From the NCBI GenBank assembly GCA_017993505.1, contig JAGOMP010000013.1:1-52649 (forward strand): a stretch of DNA of 52,649 bases, written 5' to 3'. A program made the position numbers and the translations under genes. Positions 26,430-36,569 of this stretch are shown piece after piece; within the stretch, counting starts at the first letter, position 1; every line of letters starts with the position of its first letter. The stretch comes from Planctomycetota bacterium (GTDB lineage: Bacteria; Planctomycetota; Uabimicrobiia; Uabimicrobiales; JABWCH01). The notes beneath the pieces were generated by a model. It saw only the letters and a list, made by a program, of their open reading frames with translations. It did not search any database and had not been told where the DNA came from.

Positions 26430-28142
26430 ATGGCGAAACAACGTAAGCGTTTGGGGAGTATTTTAAAAGCGCTAGGTATTATTGATGAATCACAATTAAA
26501 TGATGCACTTCAATATCAACAAGAAAATGGTTGTAAATTGGGAGAATCGTTGATTGCATTACAATATGCAACACAAGTTCAAATTACACAAGCTTTGGCA
26601 CGTCAATTTGCTATTCCTTATGTAGACTTATCCAAAGGGGAAATTCCACAAGATGTGATTGATACAGTCCCTAGATCTGTAGTGGAAGAACATAGTATTA
26701 TTCCCGTAAAAAAAACAAATCGTTCCTTAATTGTAGCAATGATCGATCCACTAGATTTGTTGACTTTAGATAATATGAAGTTCATTTTGGGGTGCGAAGT
26801 AGAATGTGCATTGACTACCCCAGATTCTATGTCTGGAGCCATCGCAAAATATTATGGTGTAGAAAAAAATGCTTTAGATGACATTTATAGTGCAATCACA
26901 GAAACTGATATATATAGTGGTGATGATAGTATTGAAGAAGTAACTACAGAAGATGATGACATGGCGGAAGATGATGATGCACCTGTGATTCGCCTTGTTA
27001 CATTAATTATTAGCGAAGCATTGAAAAACAGAGCTTCAGATATTCATATTGAACCTTTGGCAAATAAATTACGGGTTCGTTATCGAATTGATGGCATTTG
27101 CCAAGAAGTAGATTCACCTCCTAAGCGTTTGCAAGGTTCGATTTTGAGTCGTTTGAAAATTATGTCGGAAATGAACATTGCAGAACGTCGCATCCCTCAA
27201 GATGGTCGTATTAAAGTGACTTTGCAAGGTCGTGACATTGACTTACGTGTTTCTGCATTGCCTTGCTACCATGGCGAAAGCATGGTCATGCGTATTTTAG
27301 ATAAAGAAAAAGCATTGGTCAGTTTAGATGAACTTGGTTTTTATGAAATTGATTATGATCGTTTTCAAAGAATTATCAAAAAACCAAATGGTATTTTCTT
27401 AGTTACAGGTCCTACTGGTTCTGGGAAAACTACTACCTTGTATGCTGCTCTTTCTGAATTGAACCGTCCTGACGTCAAAATTATTACTGCTGAACATCCT
27501 GTGGAATATAACATTGCTGGGATTAATCAATGCCAAGTTCGCCATGAAATTGGTTTGAATTTTGCAAGTATTCTTCGTGCTATGTTGCGTCAAGCTCCCA
27601 ACGTTGTACTTGTAGGAGAAATTCGTGATACTGAAACTGCGGAAATTGCTATCCAAGCTGCTTTGACAGGTCACTTAGTGTTTTCCACATTGCATACGAA
27701 TGATGCACCAAGTGCCATTACTCGTTTGATTGACATGGGCGTAAAACCATTTTTAGTTTCTTCTGCAGTCCAAGCTATTTTAGCACAACGTTTAATCAGA
27801 AGGCTTTGTCCAAAATGTAAACAATTAATTACTCCTACAGAGGCTGAATTAGCAAGTATAGGTTTAACTAAAGAGTTAGTACGTACTTCTAAATTATATG
27901 GTCCAAAAGGTTGCGATGAATGTAAAGGTGGTGGATATCGCGGTCGTCTTGGAATTTATGAACTTTTGGAAATGTCGCCTCCGATTCGTGAACTTACATT
28001 TCACCAAGCACCTACTATGAAATTGCGTGAAGAAGCACAGCGTTCTGGTGGTATGACTACATTGCAAGAAGATGGTGTTCGTAAAATTTTATCAGGCTTA
28101 TCTAGTATTCCTGAAGTTCTTCGCGTTACACATGCAAAATGA
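26430..28142 (+). CDS. GspE/PilB-family secretion ATPase (copy 1)
   Basis: The 570-residue ATPase drives assembly of type IV pili or type II pseudopili from the inner-membrane cytoplasmic face. An MshEN-type N-terminal domain (about 1-150; LGSILKALGIIDESQLNDAL) precedes an acidic linker (about 160-185) and the ATPase core with Walker A GPTGSGKTT (327-335), Asp-box and Walker B (VVLVGEIRDTETAEIA) and His-box regions (TGHLVFSTLHTND). A tetracysteine zinc element follows (CPKC ... CDEC, about 461-495), as in GspE/PilB. AAGGAAATG precedes the start. It is the first of four motor genes. Confidence 0.92.
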   Translation: MAKQRKRLGSILKALGIIDESQLNDALQYQQENGCKLGESLIALQYATQVQITQALARQFAIPYVDLSKGEIPQDVIDTVPRSVVEEHSIIPVKKTNRSLIVAMIDPLDLLTLDNMKFILGCEVECALTTPDSMSGAIAKYYGVEKNALDDIYSAITETDIYSGDDSIEEVTTEDDDMAEDDDAPVIRLVTLIISEALKNRASDIHIEPLANKLRVRYRIDGICQEVDSPPKRLQGSILSRLKIMSEMNIAERRIPQDGRIKVTLQGRDIDLRVSALPCYHGESMVMRILDKEKALVSLDELGFYEIDYDRFQRIIKKPNGIFLVTGPTGSGKTTTLYAALSELNRPDVKIITAEHPVEYNIAGINQCQVRHEIGLNFASILRAMLRQAPNVVLVGEIRDTETAEIAIQAALTGHLVFSTLHTNDAPSAITRLIDMGVKPFLVSSAVQAILAQRLIRRLCPKCKQLITPTEAELASIGLTKELVRTSKLYGPKGCDECKGGGYRGRLGIYELLEMSPPIRELTFHQAPTMKLREEAQRSGGMTTLQEDGVRKILSGLSSIPEVLRVTHAK

Positions 28143-28184
28143 TCTCTGATCTTTTTAGCTAGATGATATTTGGAGGAGATTACA

Positions 28185-29297
28185 TTGGCTGATATGAATC
28201 AATTGCTTCAATTGATGGTAAGTAAAGGTGGCTCAGATTTACATTTATCTGTAGGACGTGCTCCTACAGTTCGTTTTCATGGGAAATTAAAAGCACTCAA
28301 CACTCCGCCTTTGACTGCGGACGATACTCTTGCTTTTATGAAAAGCATTACGCCAGATCGTTTTCAACAAGAATTAAATGAATTGGGTGGTGCTGATTTT
28401 AGTTTTGCTTTTGCAGACCAAGCTCGTTTCCGTGTTTCTGTATTTAAACAAAAACTAGGATTAAGTTTAGTCTTGCGTCAAATTCCTAGTAAATTATTGA
28501 ATTTTGATGAAATTGGTTTACCTCATCATGTTAAAACCTTGTTAAGCAAACCTAGAGGGTTAATTTTAGTGACTGGCCCTACTGGTTGTGGAAAAACAAC
28601 AACTTTAGCAAGTATGATTGATTTTATGAATTCAGAGCATGATTATCATATCATTACTGTAGAAGACCCTATTGAATATTATCACGATCATAAAAAATCA
28701 ATCATCACGCAACGACAATTGGGAGTGGATGTCCCCAACTTTAATGAAGCATTGCGACGTGCTTTACGTATGGATCCTGACGTTGTTCTTATAGGTGAAA
28801 TGCGTGACCTAGCAACAATGCAAGCTGCTATCACTGCTGCAGAAACAGGACACTTAGTTCTAGGAACTATGCACACTACAGGTGCCGCTAGAACAGTAGA
28901 TCGTATTATTGATGCATTTCCTCAAGAACAACATGAACAAATTCGTGTTCAATTAGCTGGTTCTTTAGCTGCTGTCATCTCACAATTATTGATTCCAAGA
29001 TGTGATCAACCAGGTCGAGTAGCTTGCTTTGAAATTATGATTTCCAATGCTGCCATTTCAAACTTAATTCGTGAAAACAAGACTTTTAGAATTGATTCCA
29101 TGATCCAAACAGGGAAAAAATATGGTATGCTTTTATTAGATGATTCTTTATTTGAACAATTTATTGCAAAACGAATTACGTATGCAGATATGATGCAGTA
29201 TTCTATTGATCCAACTGCTGTGCAACAAAAAGTAAAAGAGTATACACAAGCTCAAATGCAAGCTCAAATGCAAGCTCAAATAAAACCCATAGCATAG
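28185..29297 (+). CDS. pilT: PilT-family twitching/retraction ATPase
   Basis: This protein of about 370 residues is a hexameric retraction ATPase. Signatures are [14 protein letters not shown] near the N-terminus, Walker [10 protein letters not shown] (131-139), [12 protein letters not shown] (Walker B) and [26 protein letters not shown]. It lacks the zinc tetracysteine, which supports PilT rather than GspE. The start is TTG at 28185, 6 nt after GGAGGAG; an upstream TTG at 28170 would overlap that RBS, and the ATG at 28194 is too far from it. The C-terminus ends in a QAQM repeat coded by a 12-bp DNA repeat. Confidence 0.9.
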   Translation: MADMNQLLQLMVSKGGSDLHLSVGRAPTVRFHGKLKALNTPPLTADDTLAFMKSITPDRFQQELNELGGADFSFAFADQARFRVSVFKQKLGLSLVLRQIPSKLLNFDEIGLPHHVKTLLSKPRGLILVTGPTGCGKTTTLASMIDFMNSEHDYHIITVEDPIEYYHDHKKSIITQRQLGVDVPNFNEALRRALRMDPDVVLIGEMRDLATMQAAITAAETGHLVLGTMHTTGAARTVDRIIDAFPQEQHEQIRVQLAGSLAAVISQLLIPRCDQPGRVACFEIMISNAAISNLIRENKTFRIDSMIQTGKKYGMLLLDDSLFEQFIAKRITYADMMQYSIDPTAVQQKVKEYTQAQMQAQMQAQIKPIA

Positions 29298-29311
29298 AAA
29301 GGAAATAGTGC

Positions 29312-31021
29312 ATGGATGCACCACATAGATTGATTGGACAGATTTTAAAAGATAAGAATCTTGTGGATGAATCACAAATTCGACAAGCGCTTTCTATTCA
29401 AAAAGAAAAAGGTGGCGCCATTGGTCGTATTTTTGTAGAAATGGGATGGATCACTGACGAAGAAGTTTTGGGAGCTTTGGGCGAACAATTTGGAATGGGA
29501 ACAATCAACCTAGATTCTGTGGAAATTTTGCCTGAAATTATTCAAAAAGTTCCTAAAGCAATGGCAGGCATCTACCGCGTGATTCCCGTTAAATTCCAAG
29601 ATGATGTTTTGACCATTGCTATGGCAGATCCCATGAATATCCAAGTATTGGATGACTTACGTCTCATGTTGCATTGTGAAGTGCAAGGGGCAGTGTCTAA
29701 TGAAGATCAAATCCAACGTGCCATTGAAAAATATTATGCTGATTCTGATAAAGAAACATTTGATAGTCTTTTGTCAGATATGGTCAGCGAAGGTGAGTTA
29801 GTGGAAATTGCAGAGAAAGAAACTGGCTATGATTTAGATGATTTAAGTAAAATGGCAGATTCTCCTCCTGTGATTAAATTGTTGAACTTGATTTTAATGC
29901 AAGCCATTAAAGATAAAGGATCTGATATCCACTTTGAACCCTTTGAAAAAGATTTTAAAATTCGTTATCGTGTAGATGGTGTGTTGTATGAAATGATGCC
30001 TCCACCACCTCACTTAGCATTGGCTTTAATTTCTCGTATTAAGGTTATGAGTAATTTGGATATTGCTGAAACTCGTTTACCACAAGATGGTCGTATTGAG
30101 TTGACGATTGGAGGTCGTCCTGTTGACCTTCGTGTATCTACTCTTCCAACCATGTTTGGTGAAAGTTGCGTTATGCGTATCTTGGACAGAACTGTTGTTA
30201 ATTTAGATTTGGAAAGTGTAGGTTTACGAGAACGTGACCTAGAGACTATGAGAAGATTTATTGCCAAACCTAATGGCATTGTGCTTGTAACTGGTCCCAC
30301 TGGTTCTGGGAAAACTACTACTTTATATTCTGCTTTGAATGAAGCCAATACTATTGACATTAAAATTATTACTACGGAAGACCCTGTAGAATACGATATT
30401 GAAGGCATCATGCAATGTCAAATTAATAATGATATTGGTATGACATACGCTGCTGCTCTTCGTAGTATTTTGCGACAGGATCCAGATAAAATTCTTGTAG
30501 GAGAAATTCGTGATAAAGAAACAGCAGGTATTGCTGTAGAAGCTGCTTTAACAGGACACTTAGTATTTTCCACCTTGCATACCAATGATGCACCAGGGAC
30601 TGTTGCTCGTTTAGTAGATATGGGAATTGAACCCTTTTTAATTGCTGCTACTTTGGAAGGCATCATTGCACAACGTCTTGTTCGTCGTATTTGTGCAAAT
30701 TGTAAAGTAGAATACGTCCCTCAATTAGAAGAAGTTCTAGAATTAGGATTGCAACCAGAAGATCTTGGTGGCAAACGTTTTGCATATGGAAAAGGTTGCA
30801 ATAATTGCAATAAAACAGGATATCGTGGTCGTACTGCTTTATTTGAAATCATGGTTTGTACGAATGAAATTCGAAATGGCATTTTACAACGTCATTCTAG
30901 TGGACAATTGCGCGAAACAGCACGAGACCAAGGCATGCGAACATTGCGTGAAAGTGGATTATTGGCTATTTTTGATGGAATTACAACGATTGAAGAAGTG
31001 GTGAGAGAAACTTTATTTTAA
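29312..31021 (+). CDS. pilB: GspE/PilB-family secretion ATPase (copy 2)
   Basis: The second extension-type ATPase (569 residues) has the same architecture as copy 1: MshEN-like N-terminus (LIGQILKDKNLVDESQIRQAL), Walker A GPTGSGKTT (328-336), DPDKILVGEIRDKETAGIA, TGHLVFSTLHTND and a zinc tetracysteine (CANC ... CNNC). The two copies are clearly paralogous but differ throughout, so this is an old duplication. It sits between pilT and pilC, the usual PilB position, so I treat this copy as the likely PilB. AAAGGA (29298-29303) is 8 nt before the ATG. Confidence 0.92.
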   Translation: MDAPHRLIGQILKDKNLVDESQIRQALSIQKEKGGAIGRIFVEMGWITDEEVLGALGEQFGMGTINLDSVEILPEIIQKVPKAMAGIYRVIPVKFQDDVLTIAMADPMNIQVLDDLRLMLHCEVQGAVSNEDQIQRAIEKYYADSDKETFDSLLSDMVSEGELVEIAEKETGYDLDDLSKMADSPPVIKLLNLILMQAIKDKGSDIHFEPFEKDFKIRYRVDGVLYEMMPPPPHLALALISRIKVMSNLDIAETRLPQDGRIELTIGGRPVDLRVSTLPTMFGESCVMRILDRTVVNLDLESVGLRERDLETMRRFIAKPNGIVLVTGPTGSGKTTTLYSALNEANTIDIKIITTEDPVEYDIEGIMQCQINNDIGMTYAAALRSILRQDPDKILVGEIRDKETAGIAVEAALTGHLVFSTLHTNDAPGTVARLVDMGIEPFLIAATLEGIIAQRLVRRICANCKVEYVPQLEEVLELGLQPEDLGGKRFAYGKGCNNCNKTGYRGRTALFEIMVCTNEIRNGILQRHSSGQLRETARDQGMRTLRESGLLAIFDGITTIEEVVRETLF

Positions 31022-31083
31022 TAGAATATAGAAAACAAAATTGGAATTGTTAGTCTATATAGAATTCCAAAAAGGAGAAATAC

Positions 31084-32136
31084 ATGGCTTTACAATTTGG
31101 TGGTGGCGTAAAATCAAAAGATTTAGCAACATTTACAAACCAACTTTCCACATTACAAGATGCTGGTCTTCCGATTGTTCGCAGTTTAAAAATTCTGCAA
31201 GGTCAAATGAAAGCAGGAAATTTAAAAAATGCACTCACAGAAGTGGCAGATGATGTTGAAAGTGGCTTCACATTCTCAGATTCTTTAGCCAAACACCCTA
31301 AAATTTTCGATAAATTATATGTAAATATGGTGAAAGCTGGTGAAATGGGTGGTGTGCTCGATACTATTTTACGCCGTTTATCAGAATTCATGGATAAATC
31401 TGAAAAATTAAAAAGACGTATCAAAGGTGCAGCAACATACCCTGTCGCTGTTCTAGTGATTTCTCTTGGTATTGTGATAGGTATTCTTATATTAGTAGTT
31501 CCTAACTTTGAAAAGATTTTTAATGATTTAAAAGTAACATTACCAGCACCTACACAACTACTAATTGCTATGAGTAGACAAATTTACAACATGTGGTGGG
31601 TAGCTCTTGTTGGTATTCTAGGATTTATTTTTGTATATCGTTTGATCAGTAGCAATAAAGATGGCAAAGCTCTGCTAGATAGATTTTACATTTCTCTGCC
31701 TATTATGGGAGACTTGATTCGTAAATCTTCTATCAGCCGTTTTACTCGAACACTAGGTACTTTAATTTCTTCTGGTGTGCCTATTTTGGAAGCATTATCT
31801 ATTGTGAAGAATGCTATTAGCAATAGTGTAATTGCCAATGCCATTGGTTCTGTATATGAAAGTATCCGTGAAGGTGAAAGTATTGCAGAACCTTTGGCAA
31901 AAAGTGGTGAATTTGATGACATTGTTATTAATATGATTGACGTAGGAGAAGAAACTGGTGAATTAGATAAAATGATGATAAAAATTGCCGACAACTATGA
32001 CGAAGAAGTAGATATTTTAGTTGGTGCCATGGTAAGTATGTTGGAACCTATGTTGATTATTTTCTTAGGTGGTACAGTAGGTTTTATTGTTATTGCATTG
32101 TTTATGCCTATGATCCAGCTCGTGAATACATTGTAA
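31084..32136 (+). CDS. pilC: PilC/GspF-family inner-membrane platform protein
   Basis: This 350-residue protein is the inner-membrane platform that couples the ATPases to pilin polymerisation. Two T2SSF domains are visible: about 12-135 (FTNQLSTLQDAGLPIVRSLKIL, MVKAGEMGGVLDTIL) and about 215-340 (FTRTLGTLISSGVPILEALSIV, MIDVGEETGELDKMM). Membrane segments lie at about 120-143, 165-186 and 320-345. It lacks the N-terminal extension found in many PilC proteins. AAAGGAG precedes the ATG. No pilin, prepilin peptidase, PilM-Q or secretin genes are in this window. Confidence 0.92.
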   Translation: MALQFGGGVKSKDLATFTNQLSTLQDAGLPIVRSLKILQGQMKAGNLKNALTEVADDVESGFTFSDSLAKHPKIFDKLYVNMVKAGEMGGVLDTILRRLSEFMDKSEKLKRRIKGAATYPVAVLVISLGIVIGILILVVPNFEKIFNDLKVTLPAPTQLLIAMSRQIYNMWWVALVGILGFIFVYRLISSNKDGKALLDRFYISLPIMGDLIRKSSISRFTRTLGTLISSGVPILEALSIVKNAISNSVIANAIGSVYESIREGESIAEPLAKSGEFDDIVINMIDVGEETGELDKMMIKIADNYDEEVDILVGAMVSMLEPMLIIFLGGTVGFIVIALFMPMIQLVNTL

Positions 32137-32148
32137 ACACTGCCTTTT

Positions 32149-32187
32149 ACAAGAACGTTTTCTAAAAAACGTTCTTGTTCTTTTTTT
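32149..32187 (+). terminator. Terminator after pilC
   Basis: A perfect 13-bp stem, ACAAGAACGTTTT with AAAACGTTCTTGT, and a CTAA loop (32149-32178) followed by a T-rich tail. It closes the motor operon. Confidence 0.88.
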
Positions 32188-32235
32188 CTCTCCTTTTTCT
32201 CATTATACATTACTAAAAGATCAAGATGAAGTAGT

Positions 32236-33477
32236 ATGAATATTTTAATTTCCATATTTTTTTTATGTGTATTGCTTTCGTTTTCTGCCTTTTTTTCAAG
32301 TTCTGAAACTGCTATTTTTTCATTATCGTCTTTGGAAATTGCTAATTTATCAGAAAAAAATGATAAAAGAAGTCAAACTTTAAAAAAGCTTGTTCAAAAT
32401 CCTAGAATGTTATTGGTCACTATTTTATTTGGAAATACATTAGTAAACATAAGTTTCTTTAGTATTTCTAACTCCATAAGTTTTGATGTTGCTAAAATAT
32501 ATGGTGCATCTTTTCATGTTTTAGGTGGCATTCTCGCTTTATTGGCTGTGATTATGTTTGGGGAAGTACTACCTAAAGCAATTGCCATTAAAAAATCACT
32601 TTTTTTGGCTCGATTATTTTGCATTCCCTTACACTTTATTCTTTGTTGTTTATCACCTATCACTTCATTTTTAGATAAAATTATTTACTTTCTCTCTAAA
32701 ATTTTTTCTTTGGATAAGGAAAAAATTTCTATTACTTCCGATGAAATGAAAGATTTTCTCGCCTTAAGTGAACAAAAAGGAATTTTACCTGCTACAGAAC
32801 ATGAAATGTTATTAGACTTAATGGATTTAAAAAACATTAAGGTAAAAGAGATTATGATTCCTCGAGTGCATCTTGTTAAAGCATCTATAGGTTGGCCAAA
32901 AGAAAGAATAGAATCATTATTTATCTCTAAAAAAACAAAAAAAATAGCTATATACCATAACGATGATGAAGATGATATTATAGGAATTTTACATGCAAAA
33001 GACTTTTTTTTATCAAAAGATAAAAACATAAAAAAAATAATAAGTTCTGTTCCTTTTATTTCAGAAAATTTTAATGTAGAAAGCCTTTTATCATTTATGG
33101 ATAAAAATCAAAAAAAAGAAGTTTTTATCATGGATGAATACGGAGGCTTAGAAGGTTTTATTTCTTTAGATGGTCTAATGGAAGAATTAATCGAAGAAAT
33201 GGATGAGAATGATGTTCCTTTGATTAAAAACATGGGGAATAATATATATCATATTTCTGGGAAATTGCCTTTAAAAGAATGGCAACTTTTTTTTAATATA
33301 GAAACAACTTCTTCACATTGTACCACCCTATCTGGTTGGATGATTTTTTTATTACAACGTCTTCCTAAAAAAGGCGATACAATACAATATAAAAATTGTA
33401 AAATGAAAGTTTTAGAAGTTAAAAAATATCAAATTATGAGTATAGCTCTAGAAATTCTGCCAGATAGCGAGATTTAG
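32236..33477 (+). CDS. CNNM/CorC-family (DUF21-CBS-CorC_HlyC) membrane protein
   Basis: The 413-residue protein has a DUF21 membrane domain (about 1-165, four hydrophobic segments, with the SAFFSSSETAIFSLS motif), a CBS pair (about 190-315: VKEIMIPRVHLVKA, and MDEYGGLEGFISLDGLMEELI) and a C-terminal CorC_HlyC-like domain (about 325-405). The family is linked to Mg2+/Co2+ handling and membrane homeostasis. It opens a long envelope gene run and is followed 10 bp later by an NlpC/P60 hydrolase and then by a second DUF21 protein. Confidence 0.87.
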   Translation: MNILISIFFLCVLLSFSAFFSSSETAIFSLSSLEIANLSEKNDKRSQTLKKLVQNPRMLLVTILFGNTLVNISFFSISNSISFDVAKIYGASFHVLGGILALLAVIMFGEVLPKAIAIKKSLFLARLFCIPLHFILCCLSPITSFLDKIIYFLSKIFSLDKEKISITSDEMKDFLALSEQKGILPATEHEMLLDLMDLKNIKVKEIMIPRVHLVKASIGWPKERIESLFISKKTKKIAIYHNDDEDDIIGILHAKDFFLSKDKNIKKIISSVPFISENFNVESLLSFMDKNQKKEVFIMDEYGGLEGFISLDGLMEELIEEMDENDVPLIKNMGNNIYHISGKLPLKEWQLFFNIETTSSHCTTLSGWMIFLLQRLPKKGDTIQYKNCKMKVLEVKKYQIMSIALEILPDSEI

Positions 33478-33487
33478 GAAAAATATT

Positions 33488-34645
33488 ATGAAAATTTTCA
33501 ATGTATTTTTATTTTTATGTCTCTCTTTTGTAGGGGGACAAGGACTTCAAGAAATGCTAGATTATCAAAACATAGAAAAAGGTTTGTCTTTGCATTTACA
33601 AAATAAATATGGTCGCAAGGGAGTTATTGTTTCATTAGAAACTACAGAAAAGCAGATACATGCACCAAGACATAACCATGAACTTCTTTTTCAAATAGAA
33701 AAAAAAGAAGATGTTATTTTCATTCGAGCATTGTATGAATTGCCAGAACATATGCAACAAGAAATACAAACAAAGTTGCAGGAAAAATATTCTGTAAAAG
33801 TACAAAATGAACCTTTCTACTATGGAATTATTGGTCAACGAGGTGCTGATTTACTAGTAGAACCTACTGGTGAAAAAGGAACAAATTTAGCTAGCCAATT
33901 TATTTTTGGTACTTGTTTTTCTGTATGGGAAGAAAAAGATAATTTTGTACGTGTTCAAAGCCAAGAAGATGGTTATATTGGATGGCTAGACAAAACAGAT
34001 TTTTGGGCTTTGTCTAAAGAATCATTTCAAATATTATTGAATGCAAAAAAAATATTCTTAGCAGAATGTAAAGAAGAATATCCTATTGGATCTATTTTTT
34101 ATTTATTCCAAGGAAAAATTATTTCTATTTTGCAATGCAATAACGAAGAAATTTCGTATATAACACAAAAGGAAACAAAAACAATACAAGGGAAAACAAT
34201 AAATAATGCACCAAGTATATCTTGGGATCTATGTTCTCAAAAAAATAGCATTTTAACAACAATCCAAAGATTTCTACGAAATAATGATTGTGGTAAAAAT
34301 GAATACCTTTGGGGTGGCACTGTTCTTCCAGGTCTAGATTGTAGTGGGTTTGTGCAACTTGTATATCGTTTGCAAGATATTTCTATACCTAGAGATGCAA
34401 GTCAACAACAACAATTTGGACAAGCTGTAGAAAAAAATGATCTTCAAATTGGAGATTTAGTTTTTTTTAGTAGTCATAAAAAATGGGCTACACATGTAGG
34501 AATTTATATGGGCAATGGAAAATTTGTTCATTGCTCTCGAGTGGGAGAATATTCTGGCGTAAAAATTAATGATTTGCAAGGCAATACAGAATATGATCAA
34601 TATTTAAATAATATTTATTTTGGTGCAACAAGGATTCAACCATAG
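33488..34645 (+). CDS. Secreted NlpC/P60 peptidoglycan endopeptidase with SH3-like domains
   Basis: The 385-residue protein has an N-terminal signal (about 1-19), an N-terminal beta region, an SH3-like segment (about 115-175: GADLLVEPTGEKGT, FVRVQSQEDGYIGWL) and a C-terminal NlpC/P60 domain (about 262-385) with catalytic Cys285 (LDCSGFVQLVY), His336 (THVGIYMG) and a third polar residue, His348 (KFVHCS). Such enzymes cleave gamma-D-Glu-diaminopimelate bonds in stem peptides, implying peptidoglycan. Its stop overlaps the GTG start of the next DUF21 gene (TAGTG), so the two are translationally coupled. Confidence 0.88.
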   Translation: MKIFNVFLFLCLSFVGGQGLQEMLDYQNIEKGLSLHLQNKYGRKGVIVSLETTEKQIHAPRHNHELLFQIEKKEDVIFIRALYELPEHMQQEIQTKLQEKYSVKVQNEPFYYGIIGQRGADLLVEPTGEKGTNLASQFIFGTCFSVWEEKDNFVRVQSQEDGYIGWLDKTDFWALSKESFQILLNAKKIFLAECKEEYPIGSIFYLFQGKIISILQCNNEEISYITQKETKTIQGKTINNAPSISWDLCSQKNSILTTIQRFLRNNDCGKNEYLWGGTVLPGLDCSGFVQLVYRLQDISIPRDASQQQQFGQAVEKNDLQIGDLVFFSSHKKWATHVGIYMGNGKFVHCSRVGEYSGVKINDLQGNTEYDQYLNNIYFGATRIQP

Positions 34646-35613
34646 TGATACTTTTTTCTCTTATTTTCTGGATTGCCATGTCTGCCTTTTGTTCTGGGGT
34701 TGAATCAGGCATATATTCTATCAATCCCCTTCATTTAAGATTATATATAGAACAAGAAAGTGTATGGCAAAAATATGCCAAACGAATTGCTATTTTATTA
34801 GAAGATAAGCAAGCTCTTATTTGTATGATTTTAATCTACAATAATATTTGCAATTATTGTGTAAGTGCCTGTTCTGCACAATTTATAACATCTTTAAATC
34901 TAAATTGTAACACAGAATTAATCTCTACTTTGATCATCACGCCCATTGTATTTATTTTTGGTGAAACACTTCCTAAAAATATATTTCGAAATATAGAAAC
35001 TAAAATTATCTATCGTTTGTCTATTATTTTATATATTTGCAAAAAACTTGCATTGCCTATCATCTATATTTTAAAAAGTTTAGTTCGTTTTGTCTCCTTT
35101 CTTTTTCATGTTCAGGAAGAAAATAATGAATTTTATTGGAATATTTCCCAAGTTACTCATTTATTTTCTACAGGAGCAAAAGAAGGTATACTAACAGATC
35201 AACAAAAAAATATTGCAAAAAATATCATTCAAATGCAAACAGAATCTGTAAAGAGTACGATGATTCCATTAAATACTATCGGAACATTGCCACCAGATTT
35301 TTCCAAAGAAATGTTGCTCCAAAAAACAAAAGAAACAAATTTTACAGAATTTCCTGTAATAGATGAAAAGACAGGGAATATATTAGGCATAGCCAATTTT
35401 TATCATGTATTTTATGAGGCAGACGATCCAAAAAAATTGTCTGTAGCCACTTGTGTTTCAGAAAATAGCAATGTCCGAGATGCTTTATATATTTGTACCC
35501 AAAAAAAACAAAATATATTGCTTGTTCAAAACAAAGAAAAAAAATTAGTGGGTGTTGTCACAAAACAAATTTTATTTCAATATTTATTACAAAAGCATCG
35601 AAATGTCCATTAA
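34645..35613 (+). CDS. Short CNNM/CorC-like (DUF21-CBS) membrane protein
   Basis: This 322-residue protein has a DUF21 membrane domain (about 1-150; MSAFCSGVESGIYSINPLHLRLY) and a CBS pair (about 190-320: VKSTMIPLNTIG, TEFPVIDEKTGNILGI, LLVQNKEKKLVGVVT). The C-terminal CorC_HlyC domain of the paralogue at 32236 is missing. The start is GTG at 34645, overlapping the preceding stop; an ATG at 34678 would cut into the first membrane helix. It may pair with the full-length CorC-like protein two genes upstream. Confidence 0.82.
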   Translation: MILFSLIFWIAMSAFCSGVESGIYSINPLHLRLYIEQESVWQKYAKRIAILLEDKQALICMILIYNNICNYCVSACSAQFITSLNLNCNTELISTLIITPIVFIFGETLPKNIFRNIETKIIYRLSIILYICKKLALPIIYILKSLVRFVSFLFHVQEENNEFYWNISQVTHLFSTGAKEGILTDQQKNIAKNIIQMQTESVKSTMIPLNTIGTLPPDFSKEMLLQKTKETNFTEFPVIDEKTGNILGIANFYHVFYEADDPKKLSVATCVSENSNVRDALYICTQKKQNILLVQNKEKKLVGVVTKQILFQYLLQKHRNVH

Positions 35614-35648
35614 ATCCTCCTATTCTCTTATATTAAGGAAGGAATGTT

Positions 35649-36569
35649 ATGAAAGTCACATTACTAGAAAATGAAGTGATATTTCGAAAAACATACCCCC
35701 ATTTTTTATCTATGTTGTCCTTATATTTAACATGGTTCTACATAGGTTGCGTGGGAGCGATTTTTATCATACAAAAAGCATATATTTTACAATTTTTAAA
35801 AACATTTCCCTTACTACCCATAGCAGATACGATTTGTCTTTTCATTCTTTGGACAAGTAGTTTAATGATTCCTGCCATTATTCTTGCCTTTTATAGAGTC
35901 AAGCTATCATGGTTTTTCTTTGGTCTATTCTTAGTCCTTACTGGCGGACTTCTGAAATTCCACAGCGAAAAAATCATTCCTTGGTTAGTAGAACATATTG
36001 AAAAAACTCAATATTTAAGTTTTATACGAGATTATTGTAAAAGTATATTCGGAAATAATTTATTATTAGAAAGTCAATTTTTCGCAGAAGAAATTGCTAA
36101 TTGCTGGTTATTACTTATTTCCTTATGCGGAATTATAGGTGCCAATCTATATCGAAAATCTCATAAATATTTTATCACGAATTTTCGCATTATTACAAGA
36201 TTTAGTGGATTATTTTCTACAAAAGAAAGAGATTTAATTTATAGCAAAATTGATGATATGATCATCTACCAAGGAATTTTAGGGAGACTTTTTAATTTTG
36301 GAACTATTATTCCTATTTCAGCTTCTGGTATTGGTACAGGATCTGACCAAGTGTTTATGCTAACAGGAATGGAACAAAAATTACCCATAGGTCCTACAAT
36401 TAAAGTGTCTTTAGGAGGTGGAAAATCTGTCACAGTACCTCGTGCACCTAGTTTTTACGCTTTATATGGCGTCCCTGAACCAGATGAATTAAAAAATATC
36501 ATGTTATTAGAAATGGGCAAAAGAGAATATGGATATAAAGAACGTAGCCAAGAAACTGTGGAAGAATAA
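35649..36569 (+). CDS. Multi-pass membrane protein with bacterial PH domain (bPH_2-like)
   Basis: The 306-residue protein has about four membrane segments (about 20-45, 60-80, 83-103 and 155-172) and a C-terminal PH-like beta-domain (about 173-275). The domain shows the DUF304/bPH_2 hallmark, YFITNFRIITRFSGLFSTKERDLIYSKIDDMIIYQG split across two strands, followed by FNFGTIIPISASG. Family members are membrane proteins of unsettled function. AAGGAAGGA precedes the ATG. Its last 41 bases overlap the next gene in another frame. Confidence 0.75.
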   Translation: MKVTLLENEVIFRKTYPHFLSMLSLYLTWFYIGCVGAIFIIQKAYILQFLKTFPLLPIADTICLFILWTSSLMIPAIILAFYRVKLSWFFFGLFLVLTGGLLKFHSEKIIPWLVEHIEKTQYLSFIRDYCKSIFGNNLLLESQFFAEEIANCWLLLISLCGIIGANLYRKSHKYFITNFRIITRFSGLFSTKERDLIYSKIDDMIIYQGILGRLFNFGTIIPISASGIGTGSDQVFMLTGMEQKLPIGPTIKVSLGGGKSVTVPRAPSFYALYGVPEPDELKNIMLLEMGKREYGYKERSQETVEE

